Assembly: GCA_017881265.1 (NCBI GenBank)
Contig: JADGRA010000052.1
Location: 1-61,847, forward strand
Reading direction: 5' to 3'
Source: Myxococcaceae bacterium
GTDB lineage: Bacteria > Myxococcota > Myxococcia > Myxococcales > Myxococcaceae
Length of the DNA stretch: 61,847 nt
The position numbers and the translations under genes were made by a program. This document shows, in pieces, positions 1 through 8,458 of this stretch (its first letter is position 1; each line of letters opens with the position of its first letter). The notes below the pieces were generated by a model. That model made no database searches. It was not told the DNA's origin and saw only the letters and a program-made list of their open reading frames with translations.

Positions 1-1
1 C

Positions 2-733
2 AGGCGGCGGCCCCGCAGTGGGGAAAAGGCGGGGGACTTGCCGCAGGAGATGGTGCAAGCCCACGTGGAGCGGGCCGTGCTGCTGGCCGTGCCGTCCCCG
101 GCGGCAGACGCCGCGGCCGTGCGCCAGGGCAACGACAACCTCGCCGCGTTCGCCCGCGCCCACCCGGGCCGCTTTCTGGCAGTGGCGGCCCTTCCCGCCC
201 TGGACGGAGAGGCAGCGGTGCGAGAGGCCGAACGCGTCGCGGGCCTGGGCTTCGCCGGGGTAAAGCTTTCTCCAGAGCGCCTCGACCTCGGGACGCCCGA
301 GGTGCACGCGGTGGTGGCCCGCGCCACGGCGCTGAAGCTGGTGGTGTACATCGAAGGGTGGTGGCCCAACGCGGCCTATGAAGTGGGGAAGCTGGCGCTG
401 GCGCTTCCCCAGGCGCGCCTCGTCCTGACGCACCTGGGCGGCGTGCGCTTCTCGGACGTCCTCCTCTTCCGGATGCTCGACCTGCATCCCTTCACCCCGC
501 GCAATGTCTGGTTTGACTTGTCGGCGGTGGCGCCGCTGTACGCGGACTCGCCCTATGGCGCGCAGCTTCTGTGGGTGTGCAGGCAGGTGGGCGTCGACCG
601 CATTCTCTTCGGCTCGGACTGGCCCCTCACCGGGCTGGAGGATGCCGCCAGCAGCGTGCACCGCCTGGGCTTCACCCCCCGGGAGCAGGCGCAGGTGTTC
701 TTCGACAACGCCGAGGCTCTCTTCCGCTGGTGA
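2..733 (+). CDS. Amidohydrolase family 2 protein, 5' end outside window
   Basis: The C-terminal part of a TIM-barrel amidohydrolase (Amidohydro_2 type). The frame is open to the left edge, so the N-terminus with the first metal-binding His pair lies outside the window; an internal TTG at 38 is probably not the real start. Visible landmarks are a GVKL strand, a THLGG segment with a candidate metal-ligand His, and FGSDWPL near the end, where the Asp is the usual catalytic and metal-binding residue. The family hydrolyses or decarboxylates small cyclic or aromatic substrates; the substrate here cannot be told. It converges on the oxidase operon, ending 14 bp from the last gene of that operon. Confidence 0.8.
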   Translation, partial: RRRPRSGEKAGDLPQEMVQAHVERAVLLAVPSPAADAAAVRQGNDNLAAFARAHPGRFLAVAALPALDGEAAVREAERVAGLGFAGVKLSPERLDLGTPEVHAVVARATALKLVVYIEGWWPNAAYEVGKLALALPQARLVLTHLGGVRFSDVLLFRMLDLHPFTPRNVWFDLSAVAPLYADSPYGAQLLWVCRQVGVDRILFGSDWPLTGLEDAASSVHRLGFTPREQAQVFFDNAEALFRW

Positions 734-747
734 CGGCCAGGGGCTAG

Positions 748-957
748 CTACGGCTTGGCTTCACGGGCGCGGAGCCGTTGCCGGAAGCGGCGCAGGTACA
801 GCCCGAGCAACACGGCGCAGACGGCGGCCACCACCGCCAGCATCCCCCAACTCGCCCCGCGGCTCTCAGAGGCCAGGAGGGCGGCGTAAAGGCACACCAG
901 GGCCGCCCCGACGGCGGCCCCGCCGATGACAATCTGGTGGACGGTGGAAAGGCGCAC
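748..957 (-). CDS. Small two-helix membrane protein, last gene of oxidase operon
   Basis: A 69-residue protein starting with GTG at 957, 27 bp after the dihaem cytochrome lipoprotein gene. It has two hydrophobic segments (about residues 9-29 and 36-54) and a basic C-terminal tail rich in Arg, as expected for a small inner-membrane protein with a cytoplasmic tail. I recognise no family. Its position as the last gene of the cox operon suggests a small accessory or assembly subunit of the oxidase, which is inference from context only. Confidence 0.55.
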   Translation of the reverse strand: MRLSTVHQIVIGGAAVGAALVCLYAALLASESRGASWGMLAVVAAVCAVLLGLYLRRFRQRLRAREAKP

Positions 958-984
958 GCCCGGGACGCCCCGGCGGCCAGGCCG

Positions 985-1932
985 CTAGCGCGGCCCACCC
1001 TTCACGTCGCCAGGCTGCGGCTGCGGCGTGGCATTCAGCTTGGCGCGCAGCGCCAGGCCGGCGGTGGTTTGTCGCAGCTGCACCAGCGAGCGCACGTAGT
1101 AGGCGAGGGCCCACACGTCGCTCGTCTTCTCCGGCAGGACGTTGGGGTCCCAGGCCGGCATCGCCGCACCGGTGACTCCGGCCACCAGCAGCCGGTAGAG
1201 GTCCGCCAGCTGCGTCTCGTCGCGCGGGGACTTGATGGTGTTCACCAGGAAGTCCGGCGGCAGCAACTGCACCTTGTAGCCGTAGGCCGTGTAGTCGCTG
1301 TCCTTCAGCTCCGGCTGGTACATGTGCGGACGGAATTCCGTCGTGGGCTTTTGGGAGAGCTGCTGGGAAGCGGCGCTGATTTCCTCCGGACTCGCATAGG
1401 CCGGGTGGCACGTCAGGCACTGCGTGTACCCGTGGTACAGCAGCTTGCCCCGGGCGATGGCGGCGGATTCCTTGCCCACCCACGGGTCCGGAGCCGGCAC
1501 TACCGGCTCACCCACCGCGTCATCGTCCTTCCAGGCGTCCGAGAAGGTCTTGATGTACTGGATGATGGTGGTCAGCTTCTCGTCCGGGACCTCCCAGCCG
1601 ACCATTGCCGAGCCGTGTAGGTTGCTTCTGACGATGCGAACCAGGTCCTCGTCCCGAGGAAGCTTCTGGTCGAGCACCCAGCCGAACTTGAACTCGCCCT
1701 GGGTGAAGTTCCGCGGCGGCGGGCGCAGGCCGATGGCGGCCGGGCCCTCGCCGTTCCCCTGGTCCCCGTGACAGGCGCGGCAGTACTGCAGGTAGGCCAC
1801 CTGGCCCTCGTTGAGGACCTCCGCGGACACGGTCTTGCCGGCGAGCTTCCGTGGCGCCGTGAAGGCAGTCCCTTCTCGTTTACAGCCGGAAAGCACGACG
1901 ACGGAAGCGAGTGCGAAGTAGAGGCAGCGCAC
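985..1932 (-). CDS. Dihaem cytochrome c lipoprotein
   Basis: A 315-residue exported cytochrome with two CxxCH haem c sites: CRACH (about residues 51-55) and CLTCH (about 172-176). The N-terminus ends in LSGC, a lipobox with Cys17, so the protein is probably tethered to a membrane on the periplasmic side. The GTG start at 1932 is chosen because AGAGAGG lies just upstream and the signal sequence begins there. It follows the second subunit III gene by 11 bp. It shares a YIKTFS segment between its haem domains with the cytochrome at 6280-7065, so the two look like paralogues. It probably delivers electrons to the CuA subunit. Subunit II has no fused cytochrome domain, so a separate donor is needed. 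Confidence 0.88.
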   Translation of the reverse strand: MRCLYFALASVVVLSGCKREGTAFTAPRKLAGKTVSAEVLNEGQVAYLQYCRACHGDQGNGEGPAAIGLRPPPRNFTQGEFKFGWVLDQKLPRDEDLVRIVRSNLHGSAMVGWEVPDEKLTTIIQYIKTFSDAWKDDDAVGEPVVPAPDPWVGKESAAIARGKLLYHGYTQCLTCHPAYASPEEISAASQQLSQKPTTEFRPHMYQPELKDSDYTAYGYKVQLLPPDFLVNTIKSPRDETQLADLYRLLVAGVTGAAMPAWDPNVLPEKTSDVWALAYYVRSLVQLRQTTAGLALRAKLNATPQPQPGDVKGGPR

Positions 1933-1943
1933 GGTGGACCTCT

Positions 1944-2546
1944 CTAGACGACGAAGATGAGCAGGTACATGGTCAGCCAGACCACGCCCACGAAGTGCCA
2001 GTACATCACCCACAGCCTGAGGCGGTTGTTCCGCGCCGCGTTCAACGTCCCACCGAGAACTGCCGGTAGGAGGAGACCCAAGCCCAAGAGCCCAACCACG
2101 ACGTGCAGCGCGTGAAAGCCGGTGAGGCCGTAGACCACCGCAGCCAGCGAGCCGTCCTCGAGCGCGAGGCCGGACTTGAACAGAGACGTCCACAGCACCA
2201 CCTGGAGTGCCACGAAGACCGCGCCGAGCAGGGTGCCCTCCAAGAGGCCCGCGACGACTCGCGACTTCGCACCGCGACGCGCGGCGCTAAGCGCCCGCTG
2301 CAAAACGAGCGCATTGAGCGCGAGCACCCCGGTGTTGACCGCCGGCAGAAGCTGCGGCAGCGGGGGTGTGCCCGGCGGCGGCCACGTGGCCTGGCGGAAG
2401 CGGAGCACCCCGTAGGAGAAGAAGAGCGAGGCGAACATCATCGCCCAGCTGCCCAGGAAAATGAACATCCCGAGCCACGCGGTGTCCTCTCCGCGCGCCG
2501 CTGCCGGGCGGTAGGGGATGACGTCCCGCGTGGCAGCCACGCTCAC
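1944..2546 (-). CDS. Cytochrome c oxidase subunit III (second copy)
   Basis: A 200-residue polytopic membrane protein of the heme-copper oxidase subunit III family, with about five hydrophobic helices. The signature segments FHALHV and MYWHFVGVVW (near residues 145 and 182) match the family, where the C-terminal WHFVD-like motif is typical. The GTG start overlaps the TGA of subunit I (GTGA). Subunit III does not carry redox centres; it stabilises subunit I and the proton uptake path. A second, different subunit III is encoded at 5654-6280 in the same operon, so this copy may form an alternative complex or a double set. Confidence 0.9.
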   Translation of the reverse strand: MSVAATRDVIPYRPAAARGEDTAWLGMFIFLGSWAMMFASLFFSYGVLRFRQATWPPPGTPPLPQLLPAVNTGVLALNALVLQRALSAARRGAKSRVVAGLLEGTLLGAVFVALQVVLWTSLFKSGLALEDGSLAAVVYGLTGFHALHVVVGLLGLGLLLPAVLGGTLNAARNNRLRLWVMYWHFVGVVWLTMYLLIFVV

Positions 2547-4345
2547 CTTGCTCCTTGAGCCATCCGAGCGGCGCCGGGCTCCTCCGCGACCACCTCGGCC
2601 TGGCCCACCCAGTCCCGCCCAAGCCGACGCACGAGTTCCGGATTGGAGAGCTCATGCGGGCCACGTTGGACGATGGGAATCGCGTCGTAGTTGTGGACCG
2701 GCGCTGGCGACGTAATCGACCACTCCAGCGTGCCCACCTGCCACGGGTTGGCCTCGGCCTTCTTGCCGATGTACATGCTGGACAGGAAGTTCCAGATGAA
2801 GATGGCCTGCGCGAAGAAGAGGACGAAGGCGAAGTAGCTGGTCCACTGGTTCAACCCGTGGAGCGGCTTGAAGATGTCATAGGCATACGGGTTCCAGAGC
2901 CGGCGGTTCTGGCCGGCGTAGCCGACCAGCAGCTGCCCGGTGAAGACGGCCGTGATGCCGACAGCGCTGAACCAGAAGTGAATCTTCCCGAGGGTGGTGT
3001 TCATCATTCGCCCGAACATCTTCGGGTACCAGAAATACAGCCCCGCGATGCTCGCCATGAACGACGCAGCGGCCATCGTGAAGTGGAAATGGCCGACGAC
3101 GAACATGGTGTCGTGCAGGTAGATGTCGGGGGTCGCGGCACCGAGGTACAGGCCGGTGAGCCCGCCCAAGCCGAACACGAAGACCATCCCGAGGGCAAAG
3201 AGCATCGGGACGGTGAGCCGGATGGAGCCCTTGTAGATGGTGCGCAGCCAGTTGAGGAACAGCACCTCGGCCGGGATGCTGATGATGAGCGTCAGCGTGG
3301 TGAACCCCTGCCCCAGCATCGGGTTCATGCCCGTCTGAAACATGTGATGGCCATAGACCACCGCGCTGAGGATGGTGACCGCACTCATCGCCAGCACGGT
3401 GCCCTTGTACCAGTGGGCAGGCTTCCGGGCGAAGAAGGCGAGGAGGTCGGCGGCGATGCCCCAGGCCGGGAGGATGAGGATGTAAACCTCCGGGTGGCCG
3501 AAAATCCAGAAGAGGTGCTGAAAGAGGATGGGGTCACCACCGCCCTTCACCGCAGCCGCTCCGGCGATGAAGAACTGCGTGCCGAACAGTCGGTCCATGA
3601 GCAACAGTAGCGCGCCCGCGCCCAGCACCGGGATGAAGAGCACGTTGAGGATGGCGGTCAGGAACTGGCCCCACACCGTGAGGGGCATGCGCATGTACGT
3701 CATTCCCGGGGCACGCAGCCGGATGACCGTCGTGACGTAGTTGATGCCGCCCATGATGGAGGCGACCCCGGTGACGAAGACGGCCGCCACCATCAGGGTC
3801 TGCCCGGTGCCCGGGGTGCCGATGTTGGTCGACAGCGGCGGGTAGGTCGTCCACCCCGCGCCGGCCGCCCCGAGGTCTCCGAAGAAGGCACCGATGACCA
3901 GGCACTGGCTCAGCGCGAACACCCAGAACGAGAGCGCATTGAGCCAGGGGAATGCCATGTCCCGCGCGCCAATCATGAGCGGGATGCAGAAGTTGCCGAA
4001 CGCGCCGATGAGGACCGGCGTGATGGCAAAGAAAATCATGATGAGCCCATGCATGGTGAAAATCTGCATGTAGAGCCCCGGGCCAATGACCCCGCCCGAG
4101 CTGCGGAGCACCGTCGGCCCCAGAATGGGCACCGGCTGACCGGGGAACGCCCATTGCCAGCGAATCATCATCGCCAGCGTGCCTCCGACGAGGAGGAAGA
4201 GTAGGCCAGCCCACAGGTACTGCTTGCCGATGGTCTTGTGGTCCAGCGACCAGATGTATTTGCTCCAAAACGTCGTTGGCGGCGCGTGAATCGGCTGCAG
4301 CGCCTCGATGACCTGGCGGTTGAAGGTGGCTTCCTGTGCAGTCAT
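2543..4345 (-). CDS. ctaD: Cytochrome c oxidase subunit I
   Basis: The catalytic subunit of an aa3-type heme-copper oxidase, 600 residues with twelve or more hydrophobic helices. It binds haem a and the haem a3-CuB centre and reduces oxygen to water while pumping protons. GHPEVY carries the His-Tyr cross-link pair and the Glu typical of the A1 subfamily. YGHHMF gives the CuB histidine pair, and VGHFHF holds the His ligands of both haems. The ATG at 4345 overlaps the TGA of subunit II (ATGA), which decides this start over one 12 codons upstream. The gene lies in the order II-I-III, as in many proteobacterial operons. Confidence 0.97.
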   Translation of the reverse strand: MTAQEATFNRQVIEALQPIHAPPTTFWSKYIWSLDHKTIGKQYLWAGLLFLLVGGTLAMMIRWQWAFPGQPVPILGPTVLRSSGGVIGPGLYMQIFTMHGLIMIFFAITPVLIGAFGNFCIPLMIGARDMAFPWLNALSFWVFALSQCLVIGAFFGDLGAAGAGWTTYPPLSTNIGTPGTGQTLMVAAVFVTGVASIMGGINYVTTVIRLRAPGMTYMRMPLTVWGQFLTAILNVLFIPVLGAGALLLLMDRLFGTQFFIAGAAAVKGGGDPILFQHLFWIFGHPEVYILILPAWGIAADLLAFFARKPAHWYKGTVLAMSAVTILSAVVYGHHMFQTGMNPMLGQGFTTLTLIISIPAEVLFLNWLRTIYKGSIRLTVPMLFALGMVFVFGLGGLTGLYLGAATPDIYLHDTMFVVGHFHFTMAAASFMASIAGLYFWYPKMFGRMMNTTLGKIHFWFSAVGITAVFTGQLLVGYAGQNRRLWNPYAYDIFKPLHGLNQWTSYFAFVLFFAQAIFIWNFLSSMYIGKKAEANPWQVGTLEWSITSPAPVHNYDAIPIVQRGPHELSNPELVRRLGRDWVGQAEVVAEEPGAARMAQGAR

Positions 4346-5142
4346 TCGATCCTCGAGTGCTCGGCCCAGTCCCAACCCCAATGGGCTTCCATGTCCTTGG
4401 AGTCGAAGGCGCGAGTGGCATTGACGGATGTGACTTGCGCCCAGCGGTCATATTCGGCCTTCGGGAGCACGGTCACGGTTCCGCGCATTTTGTAGTGGTT
4501 GGCTCCGCAGTGCTGCGAACAGACAATCTCGAAGACGCCTGTCTCCTTCGCCTGAAACCACATCCGGGTCACCGTCCCCGGAACGGCGTCGACCATCATC
4601 CGCAGGTTGGGGATTTTGAAGCTGTGGATGACGTCGGTGGAGGTGATTTGGAAGATGACCGGCGCCCCCTGCGGCACGACGATGTCGTTGAGGACGACGA
4701 TGTCGTCAGCCGTGTTGAACGTTCCATCCGGGCCAGCGTAGCGCGCGTTCCAGGCCCACTGATGGGCGTTGACCTCGATGCGGACGGCGCCCGGCTTCGC
4801 CTCGGCACCCTTGAAGTCAAAGAAGGTTCCCCACATGAACTCCGTGCTGTGGACGAGCAGGGGCCCGTCGACGACGATGAAGATGAGGGCCGCAATGAGG
4901 GCCGTCCAGCGCCAGGACTTGAAGTCCGCGCCGTCCTCGAAGACCGCCTTGTGGGTCGGGCCATTCATGAACACCGACCACAGCATCCACACCACGGTCA
5001 TGATGAACAGAATGACGACGAAGACGGTCGTTTCCGTGATGGTCTCGTCGATTTTCCAGCCAAACTCGGACGCATCGTGAAGGAGGTTAACCGGTTCGAA
5101 CGGGCCCGAGAACAAGAGCGCGAGGCAGTTGAGGGAGTGCAT
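4342..5142 (-). CDS. ctaC: Cytochrome c oxidase subunit II (CuA)
   Basis: A 266-residue subunit with two N-terminal transmembrane helices and a periplasmic cupredoxin domain. The dinuclear CuA site is plain: CSQHC followed by GANHYKM gives the two Cys, His and Met, and the earlier His lies in DVIHSF. The aromatic patch used for electron entry (WAWNARY) is present. There is no C-terminal cytochrome c domain, so this is an aa3-type and not a caa3-type subunit. The start ATG at 5142 is preceded by GGAGG. Electrons arrive here from one of the two dihaem cytochromes encoded in the operon and pass to haem a in subunit I. Confidence 0.96.
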   Translation of the reverse strand: MHSLNCLALLFSGPFEPVNLLHDASEFGWKIDETITETTVFVVILFIMTVVWMLWSVFMNGPTHKAVFEDGADFKSWRWTALIAALIFIVVDGPLLVHSTEFMWGTFFDFKGAEAKPGAVRIEVNAHQWAWNARYAGPDGTFNTADDIVVLNDIVVPQGAPVIFQITSTDVIHSFKIPNLRMMVDAVPGTVTRMWFQAKETGVFEIVCSQHCGANHYKMRGTVTVLPKAEYDRWAQVTSVNATRAFDSKDMEAHWGWDWAEHSRIE

Positions 5143-5167
5143 CTGTTGGGCAACCTCCGGCCGGCAG

Positions 5168-5314
5168 TTATGCCAGGCGCCGCACGAAACGAATGACCAC
5201 CGCCGACACGACCCAGGGAACTGCGAGCATGAAGGGAAGGAGCCACGCGATGCGCGAGGCCTGGGCCTCCGCACACATGGGGCAAGCGAGCAGCTGCAGG
5301 CAGAGCAGCGTCAC
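5168..5314 (-). CDS. CPMC-motif membrane microprotein in cox operon
   Basis: A 48-residue protein. The GTG start at 5314 overlaps the TGA of the subunit IV gene (GTGA), and the gene ends 25 bp before subunit II. The N-terminal hydrophobic stretch ends in LACPMC (Cys11 and Cys14), followed by a short polar part and one transmembrane helix (about residues 22-42) with a basic end. I recall small CPMC proteins of similar plan beside oxidase genes in other phyla, but cannot confirm this here. A CxxC pair with a Met between is a plausible copper(I) site or redox pair, so a role in CuA or CuB loading is possible. That is inference. Confidence 0.6.
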   Translation of the reverse strand: MTLLCLQLLACPMCAEAQASRIAWLLPFMLAVPWVVSAVVIRFVRRLA

Positions 5315-5643
5315 TTCGAGACCACCCAGCCGAGCGCCCGCCACGCGGCATCCGCGCACAGGATGACCGTGTAGAAGGCGGCAATGATGAGCGGGATGGC
5401 CACCAGCTTCTTCATGGTGGCCGTCTCGCCTCCCAGCCCCATCGCGACCAGCGCGAAATACGCGGCCTGGGCGATGGCCAGCACGAAGAGCCCGACGGTG
5501 ACCAGCCCGTGCCCTCCGTTGGACATGGCCACCGCCACTTCCAGGCCGGTGAGGACGACGAGCACGCCGAGGACCACCCACGTCTGCGTGGGCGTCATGT
5601 GGTGCCCCGAAGAAGGCTCGACCGAGTGTGCTTCAGCGCTCAC
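5311..5643 (-). CDS. Cytochrome c oxidase subunit IV
   Basis: A 110-residue protein with a His/Ser-rich N-terminus and three transmembrane helices, matching the small prokaryotic subunit IV (COX4 prokaryotic type) in size and plan. The GTG start at 5643 is preceded by GGAG at good spacing and lies 10 bp after the subunit III stop, so the longer frame reaching back to 5697 is not used. It is a structural subunit without cofactors that is thought to help assembly of the subunit I core. It overlaps the CPMC microprotein by 4 bp, indicating translational coupling. Confidence 0.85.
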   Translation of the reverse strand: MSAEAHSVEPSSGHHMTPTQTWVVLGVLVVLTGLEVAVAMSNGGHGLVTVGLFVLAIAQAAYFALVAMGLGGETATMKKLVAIPLIIAAFYTVILCADAAWRALGWVVSK

Positions 5644-5653
5644 GTTGGCTCCG

Positions 5654-6280
5654 CTACGGAATGAGGTAGACGCAGACGAAGACGATGTTCCAGACAAAGT
5701 CGACGAAGTGCCAGAACAGTCCCGCCAGCTCGACTTCGTTGCCGCTCACCGCCGTACGGGAGTTCCGGTAAAGGGTGATGAGCAGGTAGATGACGCCTGC
5801 CGTGACGTGAGCGCCGTGGAACCCGGTGATGACGTAGAAGGTGTTGGCGTAGGCGGTCTGGCCGAAGACCAGACCTTCCTTCATCAACCCGGGGTGCCAG
5901 ATGCCAATCCACTCCTGGTACTGGCCGACGAGGAACAGCAACCCGAGGCCGGCGGTGATGAGGAGCCAGCGGCTGGTGCCGCCGCGGTTGCCCGCCGAGG
6001 CGGCGTCGTAGGCCCGGATGATGGTCACGCTGGAGACGGCCAGCACCAGGGTGAGCATCGCCGTGAACGGGATGTTGAGTGACGGTTCCCCCGGGTGGTG
6101 CCACACCGTGCTCTCGGCCCGGAGAATGCCGTAGCCGAGTAGCAACCCGGCGAAGGTGAGCCAGTCCGAGAGCAGGAAAATCCACATCGCCAGCTTGGCG
6201 GGGCGGACGTTGCCCAGCATTCGGTCCGGCGGCCAGGCGACCGCAGGCCCGTGGGCGTGGGCGGGGGCGGGGGTGCTCAT
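5654..6280 (-). CDS. ctaE: Cytochrome c oxidase subunit III (first copy)
   Basis: A 208-residue polytopic subunit III with about five helices. FYVITGFHGAHV and LFWHFVDFVW are the family's conserved segments. The N-terminus is rich in His, Ala and Pro (AHAHG), which could weakly bind metal. Its ATG overlaps the TGA of the upstream cytochrome c gene as TGATG. It precedes subunit IV by 10 bp. This copy is only distantly similar to the one at 1944-2546, so the duplication is old or the two came from different operons. Confidence 0.92.
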   Translation of the reverse strand: MSTPAPAHAHGPAVAWPPDRMLGNVRPAKLAMWIFLLSDWLTFAGLLLGYGILRAESTVWHHPGEPSLNIPFTAMLTLVLAVSSVTIIRAYDAASAGNRGGTSRWLLITAGLGLLFLVGQYQEWIGIWHPGLMKEGLVFGQTAYANTFYVITGFHGAHVTAGVIYLLITLYRNSRTAVSGNEVELAGLFWHFVDFVWNIVFVCVYLIP

Positions 6281-7065
6281 CAGTAATGCTCCGCGATGGG
6301 GTATTCGGTATTGGGCGGCAGCAACAGGCTGTTGACGTAGTGGACGAGGTCCCAGGCGTCCTGCTGGCTGATGCTGTCACCGAAGGACGGCATCGGGCTC
6401 CCGCTGACGCCGGTCATGAACGTGCGGTAGAGGTCCACGTTAGTCGCTCCGCACTTGCGCTTGTCACTGGCCGTGAAGTTGAACGGTTGGTCGGGGAATC
6501 CCCAGTCGTCGCGGAGCGTGGGTGCGGAGGCGCCGTTGCCCTTGCCCTCCGGGCCGTGACACTTCTCGCATTGGTTGTTTTTCCAGATGCTCTTGCCCCG
6601 CTTCACGGACGCTTCATCGTTTGGCGGCTCCGGCGGAATCACGATGGGCGTTCCCGGCGCCTCCTCCTTCCACTTCGGCGAGAAGGTCTTGATGTACTCG
6701 ATGACCGCGTAGAGCTGCGCGTCCCCCAACACGGCCCATGCCGGCATGTAGGTATGGTAGAAGCCGATTTTCAAGGTGCGCAGCAGGTCCGCGTTGGTCG
6801 GCAGCGTGCCGCTGGGCGTCGAGCGGCACTTGAAGATGCCGGACGTGAAGTCCCGCGGACGCGGCTCGAGCCATTGAGCCGAGTAGCCCCGGCCATCGCC
6901 GAGCGCGCCGTGGCAGGACACGCACCAGCGCCCATACACGCCCTCCCCTTTCTTGGCGAGGCCCTCGTCGATGGGCACTGGCTTGTCGTCCGCAGACGCT
7001 GCGGCAGGAAGGACCAGCTGTGCGAGGCAGAGGAAGACCGCGAGCACTGGACGGTGTGTTGTCAT
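6280..7065 (-). CDS. Periplasmic dihaem cytochrome c
   Basis: A 261-residue protein with a cleavable signal peptide (hydrophobic to about residue 23, then ASADD) and two haem c sites, CVSCH (about 48-52) and CEKCH (about 166-170). MPAW and MPSF supply likely axial Met ligands. ATG at 7065 follows an AGAGAGGA ribosome site. The two-domain layout resembles c4-type dihaem cytochromes, and it shares a YIKTFSP segment with the lipoprotein cytochrome at 985-1932. It lies 13 bp downstream of the haem-barrel gene and directly before the oxidase subunits, so it probably shuttles electrons across the periplasm between the outer membrane and the CuA site. Confidence 0.9.
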   Translation of the reverse strand: MTTHRPVLAVFLCLAQLVLPAAASADDKPVPIDEGLAKKGEGVYGRWCVSCHGALGDGRGYSAQWLEPRPRDFTSGIFKCRSTPSGTLPTNADLLRTLKIGFYHTYMPAWAVLGDAQLYAVIEYIKTFSPKWKEEAPGTPIVIPPEPPNDEASVKRGKSIWKNNQCEKCHGPEGKGNGASAPTLRDDWGFPDQPFNFTASDKRKCGATNVDLYRTFMTGVSGSPMPSFGDSISQQDAWDLVHYVNSLLLPPNTEYPIAEHY

Positions 7066-7078
7066 CGTGGAGTCCTCT

Positions 7079-8458
7079 CTAGTAGGCAAAGTCAACGGCG
7101 AGGAGGAGCGTGCTGCCCAGCGGCGGACCGACCCCGGACGGCAACCCGGCGACGGTGGTCGCCGCCTGGCTGAATTCAGCGTGGAGTGCGACGCCTGCCC
7201 GGCTGGAGAGCGCCACGTAGTAGCGCACGAGGGCGACCCAGGAATCGAAGCTGCCTTCGGCATGGGAGTAGTCGAGCGAGCCCTGCTGGAGCGTGACGAT
7301 GCGCTCGTACTTGAAGGCAAACGTCCACTCCGGGCTAGGCGTGTAGCTCAGCTCGGCGAATCCGCCGAACCAGCTCGCGTTCACGGTGGGGGTTCCGTTC
7401 GCATTTTGCCCGGGGACTCCGGTGGTTCCGGAGATGAGCGCCGCGCTGTCGTTGCCGTAGTAGACCACCCCGTCCAGCGTCAGCGGGTTGACCGCGCTCA
7501 GGAACTGGAAGTGCAGCTCGCCGCCGATGCGGTAGTAGTTCGCGAGGCTGTAGCCGGTCCCGCTGACCGGCGCACCCCCCGCCGTGAGGAACTTGGTGGG
7601 CTGCCAGCCGACCGCACCGAAGATGCCCGGTTGAATCGACGCGAGGAAGTCGCCGCCCGTGAGCCAGAAGTACTCAAGGTGCGCCCACACGTTGGGATTA
7701 CTAACGACGTTGGCCGACCACAGGGACTGTCCGGATTCGTTGTTGAGGAGGATGGAGTAGCGGAGGTTGCTCAACTCGTCGTGCCCATAGAACTCGAGGC
7801 CACCGGTGTTGTCGCCGGGAGCGAACGTGACGGCGCTCCCCATCGCCTGGAAGTGGTAAACTTGGTACCCGACGGTGAGGAAGTAGATGCGGTGCTCGTC
7901 GACCGGCAGGTCCGGCGCCATCTTCCCGACGCGGATGTTGGCGTAGGGCGTGCCAAACAGTCGGGTGAAGCCGATCCAGGCGGATTCGAGGTCGCTGCCG
8001 TCGAGCGAAGGCGCCGTGAAGAAGCCGGAACTCGCCAGCCCCGGCGTGAAGACCACCAGGAAGTTAATCTGCTCCCCCAGCGTTCCGGCCGTGAGAATGT
8101 CCAGTCCGGTGAAGCCAAAGGTGCCCGTCTCGGTGGTGGCCAGCCCGTTGGGGTTCGACGGCGTCGGGTCCACCGGGACGAGGGTTTGGTTCGTGTACTG
8201 GAAGCCCACCGTGGTCCGGAAAGCGATGGGCCAGTAGGCGCCGTTCTGGGTGACGGGGTTGTCCCGTTCCCGGTTCATCCGGAAGCCATTGTCCCGGAAG
8301 TTCACGCCGAACTGGTTCAGCCGCGGCCAGTTGGTGTGGCAGGCAGAACAGGCGACGCCATATTTTCGCGCGAACGCCGGGATGGCGTGGGCGGACGTCG
8401 GCAAGAGAATCGCTCCCACTGCAAGCAAGACGGCAACGAGTGTGAATCGGCGTCCCAT
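7079..8458 (-). CDS. Outer-membrane cytochrome-porin fusion, Cyc2-like architecture
   Basis: A 459-residue exported protein. After a signal peptide (cleavage near SAHA, residue 24) comes an IPAFAR segment and one haem site CSACH (Cys37, Cys40, His41) followed by PRLNQFG. The rest is made of alternating amphipathic strands rich in Tyr, Gly and Asn that end in an aromatic residue (FAY), as in an outer-membrane beta-barrel. A small haem domain on a barrel is the plan of Cyc2, the outer-membrane iron oxidase, and the ARK-CxxCH-LxxFG spacing resembles that family. Many barrels of this kind have no known function, so the substrate is not established. The gene is the first of the tightly spaced oxidase run. 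Confidence 0.78.
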   Translation of the reverse strand: MGRRFTLVAVLLAVGAILLPTSAHAIPAFARKYGVACSACHTNWPRLNQFGVNFRDNGFRMNRERDNPVTQNGAYWPIAFRTTVGFQYTNQTLVPVDPTPSNPNGLATTETGTFGFTGLDILTAGTLGEQINFLVVFTPGLASSGFFTAPSLDGSDLESAWIGFTRLFGTPYANIRVGKMAPDLPVDEHRIYFLTVGYQVYHFQAMGSAVTFAPGDNTGGLEFYGHDELSNLRYSILLNNESGQSLWSANVVSNPNVWAHLEYFWLTGGDFLASIQPGIFGAVGWQPTKFLTAGGAPVSGTGYSLANYYRIGGELHFQFLSAVNPLTLDGVVYYGNDSAALISGTTGVPGQNANGTPTVNASWFGGFAELSYTPSPEWTFAFKYERIVTLQQGSLDYSHAEGSFDSWVALVRYYVALSSRAGVALHAEFSQAATTVAGLPSGVGPPLGSTLLLAVDFAY

